In this document: positions 35,116 to 46,948 of the stretch, one piece after another
Position numbering within the stretch: position 1 is the first letter of the stretch
Layout of the letters: each line of letters opens with the position of its first letter
NCBI GenBank assembly: GCA_005116835.1
Contig: SWDM01000004.1
Span: 152,749 to 216,748, forward strand
DNA length: 64,000 bases
DNA from: Nitrospira sp.
GTDB lineage: Bacteria > Nitrospirota > Nitrospiria > Nitrospirales > Nitrospiraceae
Direction of reading: 5' to 3'
Made by a program: the position numbers and the translations under genes
The notes under the pieces: generated by a model
What the model was told of the DNA's origin: nothing
What the model saw: the letters and a program-made list of their open reading frames with translations, nothing else
The model's database searches: none

Positions 35116-36393
35116 TCAGTGCGCGATGCTGTGTCCTGGCAACGCTTGATACCACCCGTTGGCTTGGGCCAATGATACGGGACAGTCGAATACCTGACTG
35201 AGACTGGCTTCTGTGAGGATAGAGCGCTTTTCTCCGTCCTGAAGTATCTTCCCTTGCTTCAAGAGCACCACACGTTCAATTTCCGGAGGAATCTCGTGAA
35301 TGTGATGCGTCACGAGTAGCACTGTCTTCCCCTTCTTCATATAGGCCCGCACCAGATCCAGATAGTGAAACGTGGCCGTGAGGTCGAGTCCGCTGGTGGG
35401 CTCATCAAGGACCAACACCCTCGGATCATGCACCAACGCACGGCCTAGCAGGCAGCGCCGTTGTTCGCCGGTCGACATCTCACCATATCTTCGGTCCGTC
35501 AGGAAGCCGATACCAAGCTCCTCCAGCACGATATGGGCACGACCGATCTGGGCATCGATAAAGTCTTGGTGATCGTATGTCCCAATGCTCGCGTAGTAGC
35601 CTGACAACACAACATTCAACCCGGTCACCTTCTCCATGTATAGATGCTGAAGGTCGTGCGAGACCATACCCAGTCGTTTGCGGACATCCCAGACATTCCA
35701 CTGTTCTTCCCCGAAAAGCCGGATATGCGTCTCATCGTTCGGGACTGGGTGAACTTCGCCTGCCAGCAATTTCAGAAAGGTCGATTTCCCGGCGCCATTG
35801 GGACCGAGGATCGCGACATGTTCCCCCTCGTGGAGCGACAGTGAAAAGTCACTGAAGACACAGGTGTCCCCCCGATAGACAGTGGCATGTTGGACATCGA
35901 GGATTGGATGGGAAACAGTCGCACGGACCGCCTGCACGATGATCCCGCCGACCGCCTGACCGGCACGCCGCGACTGTTCGAGGCCAGTTCGAGCCAGTGA
36001 GTCTACTCGCTCGTTGTCGGGGTGGCCGGAATGTCCTTTGACCCAGCGCCACTTCAGCGTATGACCGGATGCCAGCTTATCGAGACGGCGCCACAAATCC
36101 TCATTCTTCACCGGCTCTTTGCTGGCAGTTTTCCAGTCACGTTGCTTCCAGTTATGGATCCATTCACTGATGCCTTTTTGCACATACTGCGAATCGGTGT
36201 AGACATGCGCTTCCACCGGCTGCGTGAGCGACTGCAACGCCTCAATCACCGCGAGTAGCTCCATGCGGTTATTCGTCGTGGCCGGCTCGCCCCCGCACAT
36301 TTCCGTTTCGGTAGCGCCGTTACGCAGCAAGGCGCCCCAGCCGCCAGGCCCGGGATTCCCGCTACAGGCACCATCCGTATAGATTTCGATCAT
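35116..36393 (-). CDS. Fusion protein: RNase HI followed by ABC ATPase
   Basis: A single 425-codon frame encoding two complete enzymes. Residues 1-140 are RNase HI, with all four acidic residues (Asp7 in YTDGACSG, Glu45, Asp67 in VYTDSQY, Asp131). Residues 160-415 are a soluble ABC ATPase of the ModF/ZnuC-like group: Walker [10 protein letters not shown] (197-205), signature MSTGEQ (306-311), Walker [13 protein letters not shown] (Asp330, Glu331) and H-loop VTHH (His363). No permease gene is near. RNase HI removes RNA from RNA-DNA hybrids; what the ATPase contributes is unknown. The linker of about 20 residues has no stop or frame change. Confidence 0.93.
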   Translation of the reverse strand: MIEIYTDGACSGNPGPGGWGALLRNGATETEMCGGEPATTNNRMELLAVIEALQSLTQPVEAHVYTDSQYVQKGISEWIHNWKQRDWKTASKEPVKNEDLWRRLDKLASGHTLKWRWVKGHSGHPDNERVDSLARTGLEQSRRAGQAVGGIIVQAVRATVSHPILDVQHATVYRGDTCVFSDFSLSLHEGEHVAILGPNGAGKSTFLKLLAGEVHPVPNDETHIRLFGEEQWNVWDVRKRLGMVSHDLQHLYMEKVTGLNVVLSGYYASIGTYDHQDFIDAQIGRAHIVLEELGIGFLTDRRYGEMSTGEQRRCLLGRALVHDPRVLVLDEPTSGLDLTATFHYLDLVRAYMKKGKTVLLVTHHIHEIPPEIERVVLLKQGKILQDGEKRSILTEASLSQVFDCPVSLAQANGWYQALPGHSIAH

Positions 36394-36438
36394 TTGTCCA
36401 CGCTCCGCGTGAGGTGTAACAGCGCCTTGAGGGAGACC

Positions 36439-36456
36439 CTGTTCCCCTGGGAACAG
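36439..36456 (-). terminator. Short palindrome between aroC and the fusion gene
   Basis: CTGTTCCC at 36439-36446 and GGGAACAG at 36449-36456 form a perfect 8-bp stem with a tight loop, between the aroC stop and the fusion gene start on the same strand. There is no T tract, so terminator function is tentative. Confidence 0.4.
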
Positions 36457-36479
36457 ACACTCGTTGCTTCACACCGAGA

Positions 36480-37643
36480 TTATGCTTCGTCAGGATCGGG
36501 GTTTATCTTTGAGGCAGGCTTCTTTTCCCCGGATTTGGCGGCCCGCTTCAGCGAGCCCGCTATCTTTGGAGTTTTCGTCATCACATCGGCGTTCTGCGCG
36601 CGATGGAGCAAGGCGTGGTCCATCAGCACGAGCGCCATCATGGCTTCGGCGATCGGCGTCGCTCTGATGCCGACGCAGGGATCGTGGCGTCCATTGGTTT
36701 CGACCGTCACCGGCTTGCCTTGCTTGTCGATCGAACGACGTGGAACTCGGATGCTCGACGTCGGCTTAATGCCGATCGTGACAACGATGTCTTGCCCGGT
36801 CGAGATCCCACCGAGAATCCCTCCCGCATGATTCGTCACAAAACCATCCGGGGTCAGCTCGTCTCCATGTTCTGATCCGCGCTGCGTCACAGAACCAAAG
36901 CCAGATCCGATCTCGACAGCTTTGACCGCATTGATGCTCATCATGGCCCCGGCCAAATCGGCATCGAGCTTGGCGTACACAGGCCCGCCCCATCCCACCG
37001 GTACCGATTCAGCTACCGTGGTGATCCTCGCCCCGACCGAATCGCCGGCTTTCCGCAGCTCATCCATAAAGGATTCGAGTTTCGGCACAATCTCGGCATT
37101 TGCGGAGAAGAATGGATTCTTGCTGACCTCCGACCAATTCTTAAACGGCGCCTCAATCGGACCAAGCTGACTCAGGTATCCACGGATCACGACAGCATAC
37201 TTTTCTTTGAGCCATTTCCTCGCAATTGCCGCCGCCGCCACTCGCACGGCTGTCTCACGCGCAGACGCGCGCCCGCCGCCGCGGTGGTCGCGAATGCCGT
37301 ACTTCTGCCAATAGGTATAGTCAGCGTGGCCGGGACGGAAGGTATCGATCAAATTGCCGTAATCCCTGCTGCGGGCGTCTTCGTTTCTGATGAGCAGGGC
37401 AATGGGCGTCCCGGTGGTCTTGCCTTCAAAAACACCGGAGAGGATTTCGACAGTGTCTGATTCCTGCCGTTGCGTCACATGGCGGGAAGTGCCGGGCTTG
37501 CGCCGATCGAGATCCTGCTGAATATCCTCGGTGGAAAGGGTCAGACCCGGCGGGCAGCCATCCACGACACAGCCGATCGCAGGTCCGTGACTCTCGCCGA
37601 ACGACGTGATCGTGAATATGTGGCCGAACGAATTGCCTGCCAT
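36480..37643 (-). CDS. aroC: Chorismate synthase
   Basis: A 387-residue FMN-dependent enzyme making chorismate from EPSP, the last common step to aromatic amino acids. [20 protein letters not shown] is the N-terminal signature; the [14 protein letters not shown] block and the [18 protein letters not shown] signature are intact. A Lys-rich tail (GEKKPASK) extends the usual length by about 25. It starts 18 nt after aspS on the same strand, giving the unit rlu-aspS-aroC. Confidence 0.97.
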   Translation of the reverse strand: MAGNSFGHIFTITSFGESHGPAIGCVVDGCPPGLTLSTEDIQQDLDRRKPGTSRHVTQRQESDTVEILSGVFEGKTTGTPIALLIRNEDARSRDYGNLIDTFRPGHADYTYWQKYGIRDHRGGGRASARETAVRVAAAAIARKWLKEKYAVVIRGYLSQLGPIEAPFKNWSEVSKNPFFSANAEIVPKLESFMDELRKAGDSVGARITTVAESVPVGWGGPVYAKLDADLAGAMMSINAVKAVEIGSGFGSVTQRGSEHGDELTPDGFVTNHAGGILGGISTGQDIVVTIGIKPTSSIRVPRRSIDKQGKPVTVETNGRHDPCVGIRATPIAEAMMALVLMDHALLHRAQNADVMTKTPKIAGSLKRAAKSGEKKPASKINPDPDEA

Positions 37644-37661
37644 GGGGCGGATGACTCCTCC

Positions 37662-39425
37662 CTATTCCACGAGATCGAGCTTGATGCGCAATTCTTTTAA
37701 TTGATCGGCTCCTACGGAAGACGGCGCATCGGTCAGCGGACATTGTGCCCGTTGCGTTTTGGGGAACGCGATCACATCACGGATCGAGTCAGCCGCTCCC
37801 AATAACATGATGAGCCGATCGAGCCCGAAGGCAATACCTCCATGAGGCGGGGCGCCATAATCCAGCGCATCGAGCAAGAACCCAAACTTCGCCTGGGCCT
37901 GCTCCTTATTGATGCCGAGTAGATCGAGAATGCGCAGTTGAATATCGCTCCGGTGGTTCCGGATGCTCCCACCTCCGATTTCACTTCCGTTCAACACCAT
38001 ATCGTAGGCCTTCGCCCGCACTTTGAGCGGCTCCGACCCCAGGAACGTGACATCCTCATCCATCGGCGCAGCAAAAGGATTGTGCATAAAGATGTACCGC
38101 TTTTCTTCCGGCGAATAGTCCAGCAACGGGAACTCAACGACCCAGAGCGGTTTCCACGCGGCAGCATCGATCAACTTCAGCTCTTCACCCAGCATGAGCC
38201 TGATCCGGCCCAGCACATCGTGGACAATGGCAGCCTTGTCGGCGCCGAAGAGCACGAGATCGCCAGGCTTGGCGTCTGGAAGGGCTGCCGCAAAGGCCTT
38301 GGCATCCAGGAACTTGGCGATCACAGACTCAAGCTGCCCCTCCTGGGTAATCTTGAGCCAGGCGAGTCCCTTCGCCCCAAAGCTCTTGGCCGTTTCACCG
38401 AGCGCATCGATCTTGCTTCGCGGCGTGGCTGCTCCACCCTTCACGATCAGCGCCTTGACGATCCCGCCCTTGGTTGCCGCCTCCTTGAACACTTTGAACT
38501 CGCTCGCCGCAGCGAAGGCTGTGACATCGTGCAACGGCATGTCGAAACGCAGATCCGGCTTGTCCGACCCATAGCGGCCCACCGCTTCGGCATAAGTCAT
38601 ACGCGGGAAGGGAATTGGTAGTTGGACGCCTCCTGCCTCCCGGAATACTTTCACGATCATCTGTTCCATCAGACTCATGACCTGTTCACGGTCGGCAAAG
38701 GACATTTCGAGATCGATCTGTGTAAATTCCGGCTGCCGGTCGTTGCGCAGATCCTCATCGCGGAAGCAGCGCGCAATTTGGTAATAGCGATCGACGCCGC
38801 TCACCATGAGCACCTGTTTGAAGAGCTGCGGAGACTGAGGTAGCGCGTAGAATTGTCCCGGATTCACCCGGCTCGGCACCAAATAGTCCCGCGCCCCCTC
38901 CGGTGTGCTCTTGGTCAAAATCGGCGTCTCGACTTCAAGGAACCGTTCCCCATTCAAAAACCCACGGACTGCCTGCATGATGTCATGCCGGATGGTTAAG
39001 AGCCGCTGCATCTTTGGGCGGCGAAGGTCGAGGTAGCGGTACTTCAATCTGATCGACTCTGTGATTTCGGCGTCGTCTTCGATCACGAAGGGCGGTGTCT
39101 TGGATTCATTCAACACCTCAACGGCATCCACAAAGATTTCGATGTCGCCGGTGGGGAGATTGGGATTCTTCGACTCATCTGGACGGGCCATCACCTGGCC
39201 GGTCACAGACACGACACATTCACTCCGCAACGCATGGGAAGCTTGATGCACCGCTGCATTACGTTCGGCATTGAAGACGACCTGCGTGATCCCTGTTCGG
39301 TCCCGCAAATCGATGAACATCACCATGCCATGATCGCGCCGCCGCTGAACCCAGCCGTTCAAGACGACGGTCTGCCCGACTGCTGCTTTCGTGAGTTCGC
39401 CGCACCGATGAGTTCTAACCTTCAT
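37662..39425 (-). CDS. aspS: Aspartyl-tRNA synthetase
   Basis: A 587-residue class II synthetase of the bacterial (GAD-domain) type. The N-terminal OB fold has [20 protein letters not shown]. Motif 2 is [16 protein letters not shown], and motif 3 [13 protein letters not shown] near the C-terminus. It may be discriminating or non-discriminating (Asp/Asn); I did not find the decisive residues by eye. ATG 39425 overlaps the upstream pseudouridine synthase stop (ATGA), with AAGGTGG as ribosome binding site. Confidence 0.97.
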   Translation of the reverse strand: MKVRTHRCGELTKAAVGQTVVLNGWVQRRRDHGMVMFIDLRDRTGITQVVFNAERNAAVHQASHALRSECVVSVTGQVMARPDESKNPNLPTGDIEIFVDAVEVLNESKTPPFVIEDDAEITESIRLKYRYLDLRRPKMQRLLTIRHDIMQAVRGFLNGERFLEVETPILTKSTPEGARDYLVPSRVNPGQFYALPQSPQLFKQVLMVSGVDRYYQIARCFRDEDLRNDRQPEFTQIDLEMSFADREQVMSLMEQMIVKVFREAGGVQLPIPFPRMTYAEAVGRYGSDKPDLRFDMPLHDVTAFAAASEFKVFKEAATKGGIVKALIVKGGAATPRSKIDALGETAKSFGAKGLAWLKITQEGQLESVIAKFLDAKAFAAALPDAKPGDLVLFGADKAAIVHDVLGRIRLMLGEELKLIDAAAWKPLWVVEFPLLDYSPEEKRYIFMHNPFAAPMDEDVTFLGSEPLKVRAKAYDMVLNGSEIGGGSIRNHRSDIQLRILDLLGINKEQAQAKFGFLLDALDYGAPPHGGIAFGLDRLIMLLGAADSIRDVIAFPKTQRAQCPLTDAPSSVGADQLKELRIKLDLVE

Positions 39426-40243
39426 ACCACCTTCGCTTTCTTGGAGCGGGCCCATCCGACCCGGCTGATTCGCTTCTTCGGCTTGGGAGTCTGCTGCTCC
39501 GCATCCTCCGCTGAGGCCAGTTTTTGTTCTGCCAGTTCGCGCAATGCGTTCGCTTCACGGTCGGTCAAATACCTGAATTCACCCGGCCCAAGATCTCCCA
39601 GCACCAGAGGACCCATCTTAATTCTCGTCAACTTCAACACCGGATGCCCCACCGCCTCCATCATGCGTTTGACTTGATGTTGCCGCCCTTCACGGATCGT
39701 AATTTCCAACCAAGAATTGAGCTTGGCCTTCTTCACCTTCTTGACGATAGCCGGGCCGGTCATCCCATCGTCCAGCTGCACACCCTGTTCTAACTGCCGG
39801 ATATGGTCATCCGTCAAAACCTGCTTGACCTTGATAAGATAAGTCTTCGGCACATGGTAACGGGGATGGAGCAGGGTCTGGGCCAAGTCACCATGGTTCG
39901 TGAGGAGCATCAACCCTTCGCTATCGAAGTCTAATCGACCGACGGGAAATACCCGCACCGAAATGCCACGAAGAAAATCCTTTACCGTCGGCCTACCGCC
40001 TGGATCGTTCAACGTCGACATCACATTCTTCGGCTTATTCAGCAATAGATAGACGAACGGCTGAGCGGAGCTGATGTGTTTGCCGTCCACCTTGATGTGC
40101 GCGCGATCCGGATCGACCTTGGTGCCGAGTTCCGTCACGACTTTGCCGTTGACCGTGACACGCCCAGCGGCAATCCACTCCTCAGCCTTCCGCCGCGAAG
40201 CCAATCCCGTTCCAGCAATCACTTTTTGAAGTCTAATTTCCAT
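39422..40243 (-). CDS. rRNA pseudouridine synthase, RluB/RsuA type with S4 domain
   Basis: A 273-residue enzyme with an N-terminal S4 RNA-binding domain ([20 protein letters not shown]) and the catalytic domain: [17 protein letters not shown] carries the catalytic Asp, and [19 protein letters not shown] is the RluB-type block. It most resembles RluB (23S U2605 in E. coli). The C-terminal tail is Lys-rich. I start at ATG 40243; the frame upstream is the family D repeat. It overlaps aspS by 4 nt. Confidence 0.93.
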   Translation of the reverse strand: MEIRLQKVIAGTGLASRRKAEEWIAAGRVTVNGKVVTELGTKVDPDRAHIKVDGKHISSAQPFVYLLLNKPKNVMSTLNDPGGRPTVKDFLRGISVRVFPVGRLDFDSEGLMLLTNHGDLAQTLLHPRYHVPKTYLIKVKQVLTDDHIRQLEQGVQLDDGMTGPAIVKKVKKAKLNSWLEITIREGRQHQVKRMMEAVGHPVLKLTRIKMGPLVLGDLGPGEFRYLTDREANALRELAEQKLASAEDAEQQTPKPKKRISRVGWARSKKAKVV

Positions 40244-40249
40244 ATATTT

Positions 40250-40320
40250 GGACCGTAAAACGTGAAATGTGAAAAGTAAAACGATTGTCCATGTCTCGCC
40301 TTTCACGGTTCACATCTAAC
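40250..40320. repeat. Family D word-palindrome at the guaA stop
   Basis: CCGTAAAACGTGAAATGTGA on the left and CCTTTCACGGTTCACATCTA then ACGTCTTAC on the right are imperfect reverse complements. It lies between the guaA stop and the pseudouridine synthase start. Confidence 0.65.
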
Positions 40321-40323
40321 GTC

Positions 40324-41883
40324 TTACTCCCATTCGATTGTGGCCGGCGGCTTCGAGCTGATGTCGTAGACCACCCGGTTCACACCTTTGACTTCATTGA
40401 TGATCCGATTCGAGATCTTACCCAACACATCGTTCGGAATCTTGGCCCAATCTGCCGTCATGCCGTCGAGGCTCGTCACGGCGCGAAGCGCAATGACATG
40501 TTCGTACGTCCGTTGATCGCCCATGACGCCCACGGTCCTGATCGGCAACAGCACAGCGAGCGATTGCCAAATCTCTCGATATAAACCGGCGGCGCGAATC
40601 TCCTGGTCGAGAATGGACTCGGCTGCCCGCAAGATGACCAGTCGTTCCTTCGTGACCGCTCCCAGCACCCGAATGGCCAAGCCAGGCCCTGGAAATGGCT
40701 GCCGCCACACAATCTCATCCGGCAGACCCAGCTCCTTGCCCAGCACCCGCACCTCATCTTTAAATAGCTCGCGCAAGGGCTCGATCAATTTCAACTTCAT
40801 GCGAGCCGGCAATCCGCCAACGTTGTGATGTGTCTTGATCGTGGCCGATGGCCCCTTAAAGCTTACACTCTCAATCACATCTGGGTAGAGCGTGCCCTGA
40901 ACCAGAAACGTTGCGCCACCGGACTTCTTTTTTGCTTCAGTCTCGAATTGTTCGATGAACTGCTTCCCGATAATTTTCCGTTTTCGTTCCGGATCGATCA
41001 CCCCTTTGAGCTTGGCAAGGAACGAATCGGACGCATCGAGGATTCGCAAGTTCAGATGGAGCTGCTGGGCAAATGTCTGTTTAACTTGTTCCTTCTCTCC
41101 ACTTCGAAGCAATCCGTTGTCGACGAAGATACAGGTCAGCTGGTCACCGATGGCCCGATGGGTCAAGGCGGCAGCGACCGACGAGTCTACTCCTCCGCTT
41201 AAGGCACAGATCACTCGCTCCTTACCGACCTTTTCTCGGATATCACGGATCGCAGTCTCCACATAGGACTGCATCGTCCAGGTCGGCTTGCAGCCGCAGA
41301 TGTCGTAGACAAAATTCCTGAGGATCTGGGTTCCTTCCGGCGTATGCGCGACTTCCGGATGAAACTGGAGGCAATAGATCCGACGCTTATGGTCGTCTCG
41401 TTTCATCGCCGCGATCGGTGAATTGGCCGTATGAGCAATGGATCGGAAACCCGGCGGCATCCGTTCAATGCGGTCCCCATGCGACATCCAGACGACTGTC
41501 GACCCGCCTTCGCCAATTCCCTTAAAGAGATTGCTGCGGTCATCGATCGTCAGATCAGAGCGGCCATATTCCCGGTGCTTGGATTTAGCCACCTCCCCAC
41601 CAGAGAGATGGGTCACCAGCTGCATCCCGTAACAGATACCGAGAATGGGGATTCCCAGATCGAAAAGTTCCTTGGGAACGCTCGGCGCCTTCTTCTCGTA
41701 CACGCTAGATGGGCCACCGGACAACACAATACCCTGCGGACGATAGGCGAGAATGCTCGCTAAAGGAACGGTGCAGGGAAGAATTTGCGAATAGACGTGG
41801 GCTTCGCGAATGCGGCGCGCAATCAGCTGGGTGTATTGCGATCCGAAGTCGAGAACCAGGATTCTATTGTGCCAAAGTTCCAT
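40324..41883 (-). CDS. guaA: GMP synthase (glutamine-hydrolysing)
   Basis: A 519-residue enzyme aminating XMP to GMP. The N-terminal amidotransferase has GICYGMQL (Cys nucleophile) and QFHPEVAHT (His, Glu); the ATP-pyrophosphatase P-loop is [12 protein letters not shown]; the C-terminal dimerisation domain ends PPATIEWE. It follows guaB on the same strand, separated by 146 nt containing a word-palindrome, so the two may form an operon for guanine nucleotide synthesis. Confidence 0.98.
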   Translation of the reverse strand: MELWHNRILVLDFGSQYTQLIARRIREAHVYSQILPCTVPLASILAYRPQGIVLSGGPSSVYEKKAPSVPKELFDLGIPILGICYGMQLVTHLSGGEVAKSKHREYGRSDLTIDDRSNLFKGIGEGGSTVVWMSHGDRIERMPPGFRSIAHTANSPIAAMKRDDHKRRIYCLQFHPEVAHTPEGTQILRNFVYDICGCKPTWTMQSYVETAIRDIREKVGKERVICALSGGVDSSVAAALTHRAIGDQLTCIFVDNGLLRSGEKEQVKQTFAQQLHLNLRILDASDSFLAKLKGVIDPERKRKIIGKQFIEQFETEAKKKSGGATFLVQGTLYPDVIESVSFKGPSATIKTHHNVGGLPARMKLKLIEPLRELFKDEVRVLGKELGLPDEIVWRQPFPGPGLAIRVLGAVTKERLVILRAAESILDQEIRAAGLYREIWQSLAVLLPIRTVGVMGDQRTYEHVIALRAVTSLDGMTADWAKIPNDVLGKISNRIINEVKGVNRVVYDISSKPPATIEWE

Positions 41884-41886
41884 GCA

Positions 41887-42026
41887 GTTAGCTTTCAGCT
41901 GTCAGCACTCAGCCATCAGTAACCAATCAGATAGGATAACCGTACTTGTGCTTGTGACAAGATGTGAACCGAGGTGGGAATGACTCGTGTCTTGCTGAAA
42001 GCTGACGGCTGAGAGCTGATAGCTTT
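41887..42026. repeat. Family E word-palindrome (TCAGC) between guaB and guaA
   Basis: The left end (AGCTTTCAGCTGTCAGCACT) and right end (CTGAAAGCTGACGGCTGAGA, continuing GCTGATAGCT) are reverse complements at about 25 of 30 positions. The inside holds AACCAATCAG and no gene. The element fills the spacer nearly from the guaB stop to the guaA start. Confidence 0.75.
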
Positions 42027-42029
42027 CGC

Positions 42030-43496
42030 TCACTCCCAATCCATCCGGTAATTCGGCGCTTCTTTCGTGATGATCACATCGTGCACGTGGCTTTCACGGA
42101 GGCCGGCGACCGTCTGCCGGATAAACCTGGCCTTCTGCTGTAAATCCGAGATCGTCCTGCAGCCGCAATAGCCCATGCCCGACTTCACACCGCCGATCAA
42201 TTGATAGATGACGGCCGAGAGTTTCCCCTTGTATGGCACGCGGCCTTCGATGCCCTCCGGAACCAGCTTCTGCGCCGGACGCCCCGCCTGTCCGTAGCGA
42301 TCTCCGCCTCCTCGCTCCATCGCGCCAATCGAGCCCATGCCGCGGTACACCTTATAGGTTCTGGCTTGATACAGCTCGGTTTCCCCCGGCGATTCTTCCG
42401 TCCCTGCCAAAAGCCCACCCAGCATGACCGAGGAGGCTCCTGCCGCCAAGGCCTTCGTGATATCGCCGGAATACTTGATTCCGCCGTCTGCAATGACTGG
42501 AACTCCGCTGCCGGCGAGGACCTTTGCACAGTCGGCGATTGCCGTCAGCTGCGGCATTCCGGCTCCCGATACGATGCGGGTTGTGCAAATCGAACCAGGG
42601 CCTACACCCACCTTCACGGCATCGACACCGGCCTTGAGGAGATCCCTTGCCGCCTCGGCCGTGCCGATGTTCCCGGCTATCAGTTCAAGATCCGGAAAAC
42701 GTTTCTTGATCATCTTGACCGTATCCAATACCGCTTGAGAATGCCCGTGGGCCGTATCGACCACGACAAGATCCACCCCGGCCTTCTTGAGTCGAGCCAC
42801 TCGATCCTCTGTCTCAGGCCCCACCCCGACAGCCGCCCCCACGCAAAGCCTGCCATGGCTGTCCTTGCAGGCGTTGGGATACATGATTCGTTTCTCAATA
42901 TCCTTGATCGTAATGAGCCCCTTGAGTTCGAAGTTCTTGTTCACGACCGGCAGCTTCTCGATCCGATGTTCATGCAACACCTCGCGAGCCTTTTCCAGGC
43001 TGGTCCCTTCCGGCGCCGTGATCAACTTGTCCCGCTTCATGATCTGCGAAACTTTCAAATCCATTCTGGTTTCAAACCGCAAATCGCGATTCGTGAGAAT
43101 ACCGACCAGCTTCTTGTCTTTTGTCACGGGAATCCCAGAGATTCTGAACTTCGTCATCAACTCATGGGCATCGCGAATCGTTTGATCCGGCGAGATCGTG
43201 ATCGGGTCGAGAATCATGCCGCTTTCCGATTTCTTCACCCGGTCCACTTCTGTCGCTTGATCCTCCGGCGACAGGACTCGATGAATAATCCCGATGCCGC
43301 CCTCACGTGCAATGGCGACGGCCAAACGGGATTCGGTGACGGTATCCATGGCCGAACTGATGATCGGAATGTTGATCTTGATGTTGCGAGTCAGTCTTGT
43401 GCGTGTGTCGACTTCACTCGGCAAGATCTGAGACTTCGCCGGAACCAACACAACGTCGTCGTAGGTCAGTCCTAAACGCGGCTCTTTATCCAACAT
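42030..43496 (-). CDS. guaB: Inosine-5'-monophosphate dehydrogenase
   Basis: A 488-residue enzyme oxidising IMP to XMP with NAD. The catalytic cysteine lies in [20 protein letters not shown]; two CBS domains (about 95-215) interrupt the barrel; the flap block is [13 protein letters not shown]. Length and the [19 protein letters not shown] opening match bacterial GuaB. It probably heads a guaB-guaA unit. Confidence 0.98.
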   Translation of the reverse strand: MLDKEPRLGLTYDDVVLVPAKSQILPSEVDTRTRLTRNIKINIPIISSAMDTVTESRLAVAIAREGGIGIIHRVLSPEDQATEVDRVKKSESGMILDPITISPDQTIRDAHELMTKFRISGIPVTKDKKLVGILTNRDLRFETRMDLKVSQIMKRDKLITAPEGTSLEKAREVLHEHRIEKLPVVNKNFELKGLITIKDIEKRIMYPNACKDSHGRLCVGAAVGVGPETEDRVARLKKAGVDLVVVDTAHGHSQAVLDTVKMIKKRFPDLELIAGNIGTAEAARDLLKAGVDAVKVGVGPGSICTTRIVSGAGMPQLTAIADCAKVLAGSGVPVIADGGIKYSGDITKALAAGASSVMLGGLLAGTEESPGETELYQARTYKVYRGMGSIGAMERGGGDRYGQAGRPAQKLVPEGIEGRVPYKGKLSAVIYQLIGGVKSGMGYCGCRTISDLQQKARFIRQTVAGLRESHVHDVIITKEAPNYRMDWE

Positions 43497-43557
43497 AATT
43501 ACTCCATCCGAATATCTACATGTCTGAAAGTCTTCCGACCTTATAGACCTGACGACT

Positions 43558-46527
43558 TTACGACTTTGGACTGTCCGACTCCGGTGTCAACTCTTCCACA
43601 GACTGCGCAGTTTCTTGGAGCCGTTCGCTCCCCTCGTCAGCCGGCATGAACTGTTCAACCCTGGTGTTTCCGCTATCGACGACGAACACACTCCCCTTGA
43701 CATCGACGGCAATACCATACGGGAAATTGAATTGCCCTTTCCCGTTCCCGAACCCGCCCCATTGGGTGATGAAATTGCCTTCTTTATCGAACTTCTCGAC
43801 CCGATGGTTGCCGGTATCCGACACATACACATCGCCGGCCCCGTCGACAGTAATGCCCCAGGGAGAGCGCAACTGACCTGCCTCCTGCGCAAGTGGACTG
43901 CTAGCGTGGCCCGGTTCGGCGCTGCCGCCCCATTTGGCCAGCAACTGCGGAAGCACGTTGGTGCTGGTGTCGAACTTCTGAATCCGGTGATTCCCCATGT
44001 CGACAACGTACACAAACCCGTCCGTCTGATCGACGGCCACGCCGCGCGGAAAATAAAACTGGCCGTCGCCGTTTCCGAAGCTGCCCCAGGACATGATGAA
44101 CTCCCCGTTCATATCGAATTTCTGCACGCGGAAGTTCGCGCTATCAACCACATAGACATACCCGCGCACCCGATCGACCGCGATGCCCCAGGGTGAGTTG
44201 AATTGCCCTTCGCCATTTCCACGAGATCCGAACTTCATGAGATAGCCGCCGAGCTTGCCGTCAAATTTCTGGACGCGGTGATTGTTCGTATCGACGACCC
44301 AGACATCGCCCTTACCGTCGCAGGCAATCCCGGTGGGGTTATGGAAGTTCGAATTGGCCGACCCGAAGTTTCCCCAGAGAATGATAAAGTTTCCGGCATT
44401 GTCGAATTTCTGAACTCGATTGTTGCCGTTATCGACCACGAACAACGCCCCCTGCTGATCGACACACAATCCGTAGATCGGCGCCATGAACTCGCCTCCG
44501 TGGAGCAACGATGCGCCGCGGCCCGTGCGGCCCCATTCGGCCACGCAGAGATACCCCGACGTATTGACCAGTATCGTTGAGCCCGCAGGGGTGGAGACGT
44601 TCCCTCCCACATCCTTAAACCAGACGTAGATCGACTTCTGTCCATCTCCCGGCGACAAAATATAGGGAATCGTCGCGCCGAACTTGGTAGCCGGTGTCAC
44701 ATCCACCCATCCCGGCGTCCCCGCCGTGGGCGTCATCGGCGCCTCGGAAATAAAGTAGGCCGCCACTCCGGTATCCACATCGTTGGCTGAGACCGTGACA
44801 ATGACTTCCGGCGTGTTCGTCATGAACGCGCCGTGATTGATCACAGCATAGGGATTTTGCGGCGCGGTAATGTCGATGAGGACCGGCGTCGCCAGGACCT
44901 CATTCGATAATTCACTTTCGGCGCCGGTCTCGAACACGGCAGTTACGGCATAGTGATAGACGGTATCGTTCGAGAGACCGGTATGCACATAGGGATTGGT
45001 CACCCCTTCGATTTTCGTCGCCGTTTGGGTTGTGAGCTTCGGGACGGTATTGAAATAGAGGTTATAGGACTGGGCGCCGGGCACTTCCATCCAACTCAGG
45101 AAGGCCTCAGTATCGCCGGCTTTGACCGCCACGCTGCGGGGCGCAGGAGTCTCGGTCGGCGCCTGGCTGGTCGACGTCTCATCCTTCCCGCGATTGAGTT
45201 CTTCTTCCGTCGGCACATACTTGAGGATGCGGCCATTGCCGCTGTCCACCACATAAACCGCGCCTTCTTTGTCGACTGCGATCCCGTAAGGGTAATTGAG
45301 CTGTCCTTCCGACTTTCCACGGTTTCCCCAGGCACAGAGAAACGTCCCGTTGCCGTCGAACTTTTGGATGCGGTGGTTCCCGGTATCGACCACATAGACG
45401 TTGCCGAGCGCATCGCAGGCAATCCCCCAGGGAGACTTGAATTGGCCTGGACCGGCCCCCTCGCGACCCCACTTGGCAAGGAAACTTCCACGGGCATCGA
45501 ATTTCTGGATCCGATTGTTGCTTTCATCGGCGACAAAGATATTGCCCACAAAATCGACGGCCACGCCGCGGGGGAAAAAGAAAGCGCCGTCAAAGCTCCC
45601 GTCGCGGCCCCACTTGAGCAAGGCCTGCCCGTCGGATGTAAACTTCTGAATCCGCGCGTTGCTCGTGTCGGAAATATAGAGATTCCCTTCTGCGTCCGTC
45701 GCCAGCCCCCAGGGCACATCGAACTTGCCCAGATCGGCTCCGCGCCAGGCAAACCCAAATTTGCCCCAGGCCTGCATGACATTGCCGTTCAGATCGAACT
45801 TCTGGATGCGATTGTTGCCGCTGTCCGCAATGTACAACACGTCATTCGGCCCGACCGCCAATCCCCTCGGATAGTAGAAACTCCCCTCCTGCGAAGAAGG
45901 ATCGCCACCCCACCGCGCGAGAAACTTCCCGGACTTGTCGAGCTTCTGAATCGAATGGTTATCGGTATCGGCAATGTAGATATTGCCTTCCTTATCGAGC
46001 GTGATCCCCGTGGGCGAACTGAACTCCCCGTCGTCCACACCTTCTTGGCCAATAATCATGGCTAATAGGTACGGCGAAGGAATCGCCATGACTTCTTGGG
46101 ACTCAAGACTCTCCCCCTTTTGTGTGACTACCGTCACGACATAGTGGTAGCAGGTTCCGTTGGCCAAATCGTCATGGACAAAGGGACTTTGAACCCCTTC
46201 CACACAGGTGCCTTTTTCTTTTTTTACCCCAATGACGGCTTTGAAATCATCACTGCCGGCAATCGGACGCGTGAGATCGGAGGGCTTGATCATCACACCC
46301 TTGGTGGTCTGGAAGTACAGATTGTAATACATGGCATCGGGAACCGGATCCCACGTAATGGTGGCCTGGCCATTTCCCGATTTCGCGGCCACATTGGCCG
46401 GTGGTGCGGGAAGTTCTTCTTCAGCGGCAATTGAATCGCCGGCACCCCATTCGCCCAGCGTGCCATCGATGGTCAGAGACCTGCGATCACGCCGAAACAT
46501 TTCGTCGAGTAGCCAAGCTTTGATCAT
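43558..46527 (-). CDS. Double NHL-repeat beta-propeller protein with Fn3-like domains
   Basis: A 989-residue protein. A fibronectin-III-like segment (about 40-150) precedes six NHL repeats (about 155-445; each ends like NRIQKFD), a second Fn3-like segment (about 460-550), a CHU_C/beta-sandwich-like stretch (about 555-655) and six more NHL repeats (about 660-960). This gives two six-bladed propellers, probably for binding protein or glycan. The N-terminus ([16 protein letters not shown]) has no signal peptide and no upstream alternative, unusual for a domain set normally exported. It follows guaB, with a 61-nt spacer. Confidence 0.88.
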   Translation of the reverse strand: MIKAWLLDEMFRRDRRSLTIDGTLGEWGAGDSIAAEEELPAPPANVAAKSGNGQATITWDPVPDAMYYNLYFQTTKGVMIKPSDLTRPIAGSDDFKAVIGVKKEKGTCVEGVQSPFVHDDLANGTCYHYVVTVVTQKGESLESQEVMAIPSPYLLAMIIGQEGVDDGEFSSPTGITLDKEGNIYIADTDNHSIQKLDKSGKFLARWGGDPSSQEGSFYYPRGLAVGPNDVLYIADSGNNRIQKFDLNGNVMQAWGKFGFAWRGADLGKFDVPWGLATDAEGNLYISDTSNARIQKFTSDGQALLKWGRDGSFDGAFFFPRGVAVDFVGNIFVADESNNRIQKFDARGSFLAKWGREGAGPGQFKSPWGIACDALGNVYVVDTGNHRIQKFDGNGTFLCAWGNRGKSEGQLNYPYGIAVDKEGAVYVVDSGNGRILKYVPTEEELNRGKDETSTSQAPTETPAPRSVAVKAGDTEAFLSWMEVPGAQSYNLYFNTVPKLTTQTATKIEGVTNPYVHTGLSNDTVYHYAVTAVFETGAESELSNEVLATPVLIDITAPQNPYAVINHGAFMTNTPEVIVTVSANDVDTGVAAYFISEAPMTPTAGTPGWVDVTPATKFGATIPYILSPGDGQKSIYVWFKDVGGNVSTPAGSTILVNTSGYLCVAEWGRTGRGASLLHGGEFMAPIYGLCVDQQGALFVVDNGNNRVQKFDNAGNFIILWGNFGSANSNFHNPTGIACDGKGDVWVVDTNNHRVQKFDGKLGGYLMKFGSRGNGEGQFNSPWGIAVDRVRGYVYVVDSANFRVQKFDMNGEFIMSWGSFGNGDGQFYFPRGVAVDQTDGFVYVVDMGNHRIQKFDTSTNVLPQLLAKWGGSAEPGHASSPLAQEAGQLRSPWGITVDGAGDVYVSDTGNHRVEKFDKEGNFITQWGGFGNGKGQFNFPYGIAVDVKGSVFVVDSGNTRVEQFMPADEGSERLQETAQSVEELTPESDSPKS

Positions 46528-46640
46528 AGAGTGGTGCTTCCCGTGTTACGAACGCCGCCAGAAAATGAGGGATCTTTCAATGACTTAGAATTGGATTGAG
46601 AAGTCTAGCAAAGGGGCGGAAAGAGAGTCAACGGGGGAGC
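46528..46640. other. Upstream spacer of the NHL gene
   Basis: Holds the presumptive promoter region of the minus-strand NHL gene. No conserved promoter hexamers stand out. From 46622 the DNA passes into repeat family A. Confidence 0.3.
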
Positions 46641-46737
46641 GGGAACGGCACCCGCGTGGTCCCGTGCTCCCGGAACGCGCACGATCGGAATGTGCTCGTT
46701 CGACGGGCGCAGTTGGACCACTACGGATGCCATTCCC
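46641..46737. repeat. Family A structured repeat, copy 6
   Basis: Arms GGGAACGGCACCCGCGTGGT at 46641 and ACCACTACGGATGCCATTCC ending at 46737 are reverse complements except for a few C/T exchanges that keep G-U pairing. The core CGTGCTCCCGGAACGCGCAC with inner GCAC..GTGC hairpin lies between. The arms differ in sequence from those of other copies. Confidence 0.85.
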
Positions 46738-46816
46738 AGAGAGAGAGGCAAGCGAGCTTGGAAAGATGATTTAGAGATGTGGCCTCGTCCAATGCGCACA
46801 GTGACGAGGCGTGGAA

Positions 46817-46913
46817 GGGCTGGAGCCTGATGATCTTCTGTGCTCGCGCAACGCGCGGCCTCAGAAGGCCCTCGTTGGACGCGCGCAATGGAAGATCAAT
46901 CAGGCCCCATCCC
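46817..46913. repeat. Family A structured repeat, copy 7
   Basis: Arms GGCTGGAGCCTGATGATCTT and AAGATCAATCAGGCCCCATC pair almost fully. The core is TGTGCTCGCGCAACGCGCGG, with inner hairpin GGCCTCAGAAGGCC and CTCGTTGGACGCGCGCA. A tail, GAGCGAACGAGCGAGCTTGG, follows and is shared with other copies. Confidence 0.88.
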
Positions 46914-46948
46914 TGAGGAGCGAACGAGCGAGCTTGGAGGGAGCATGC

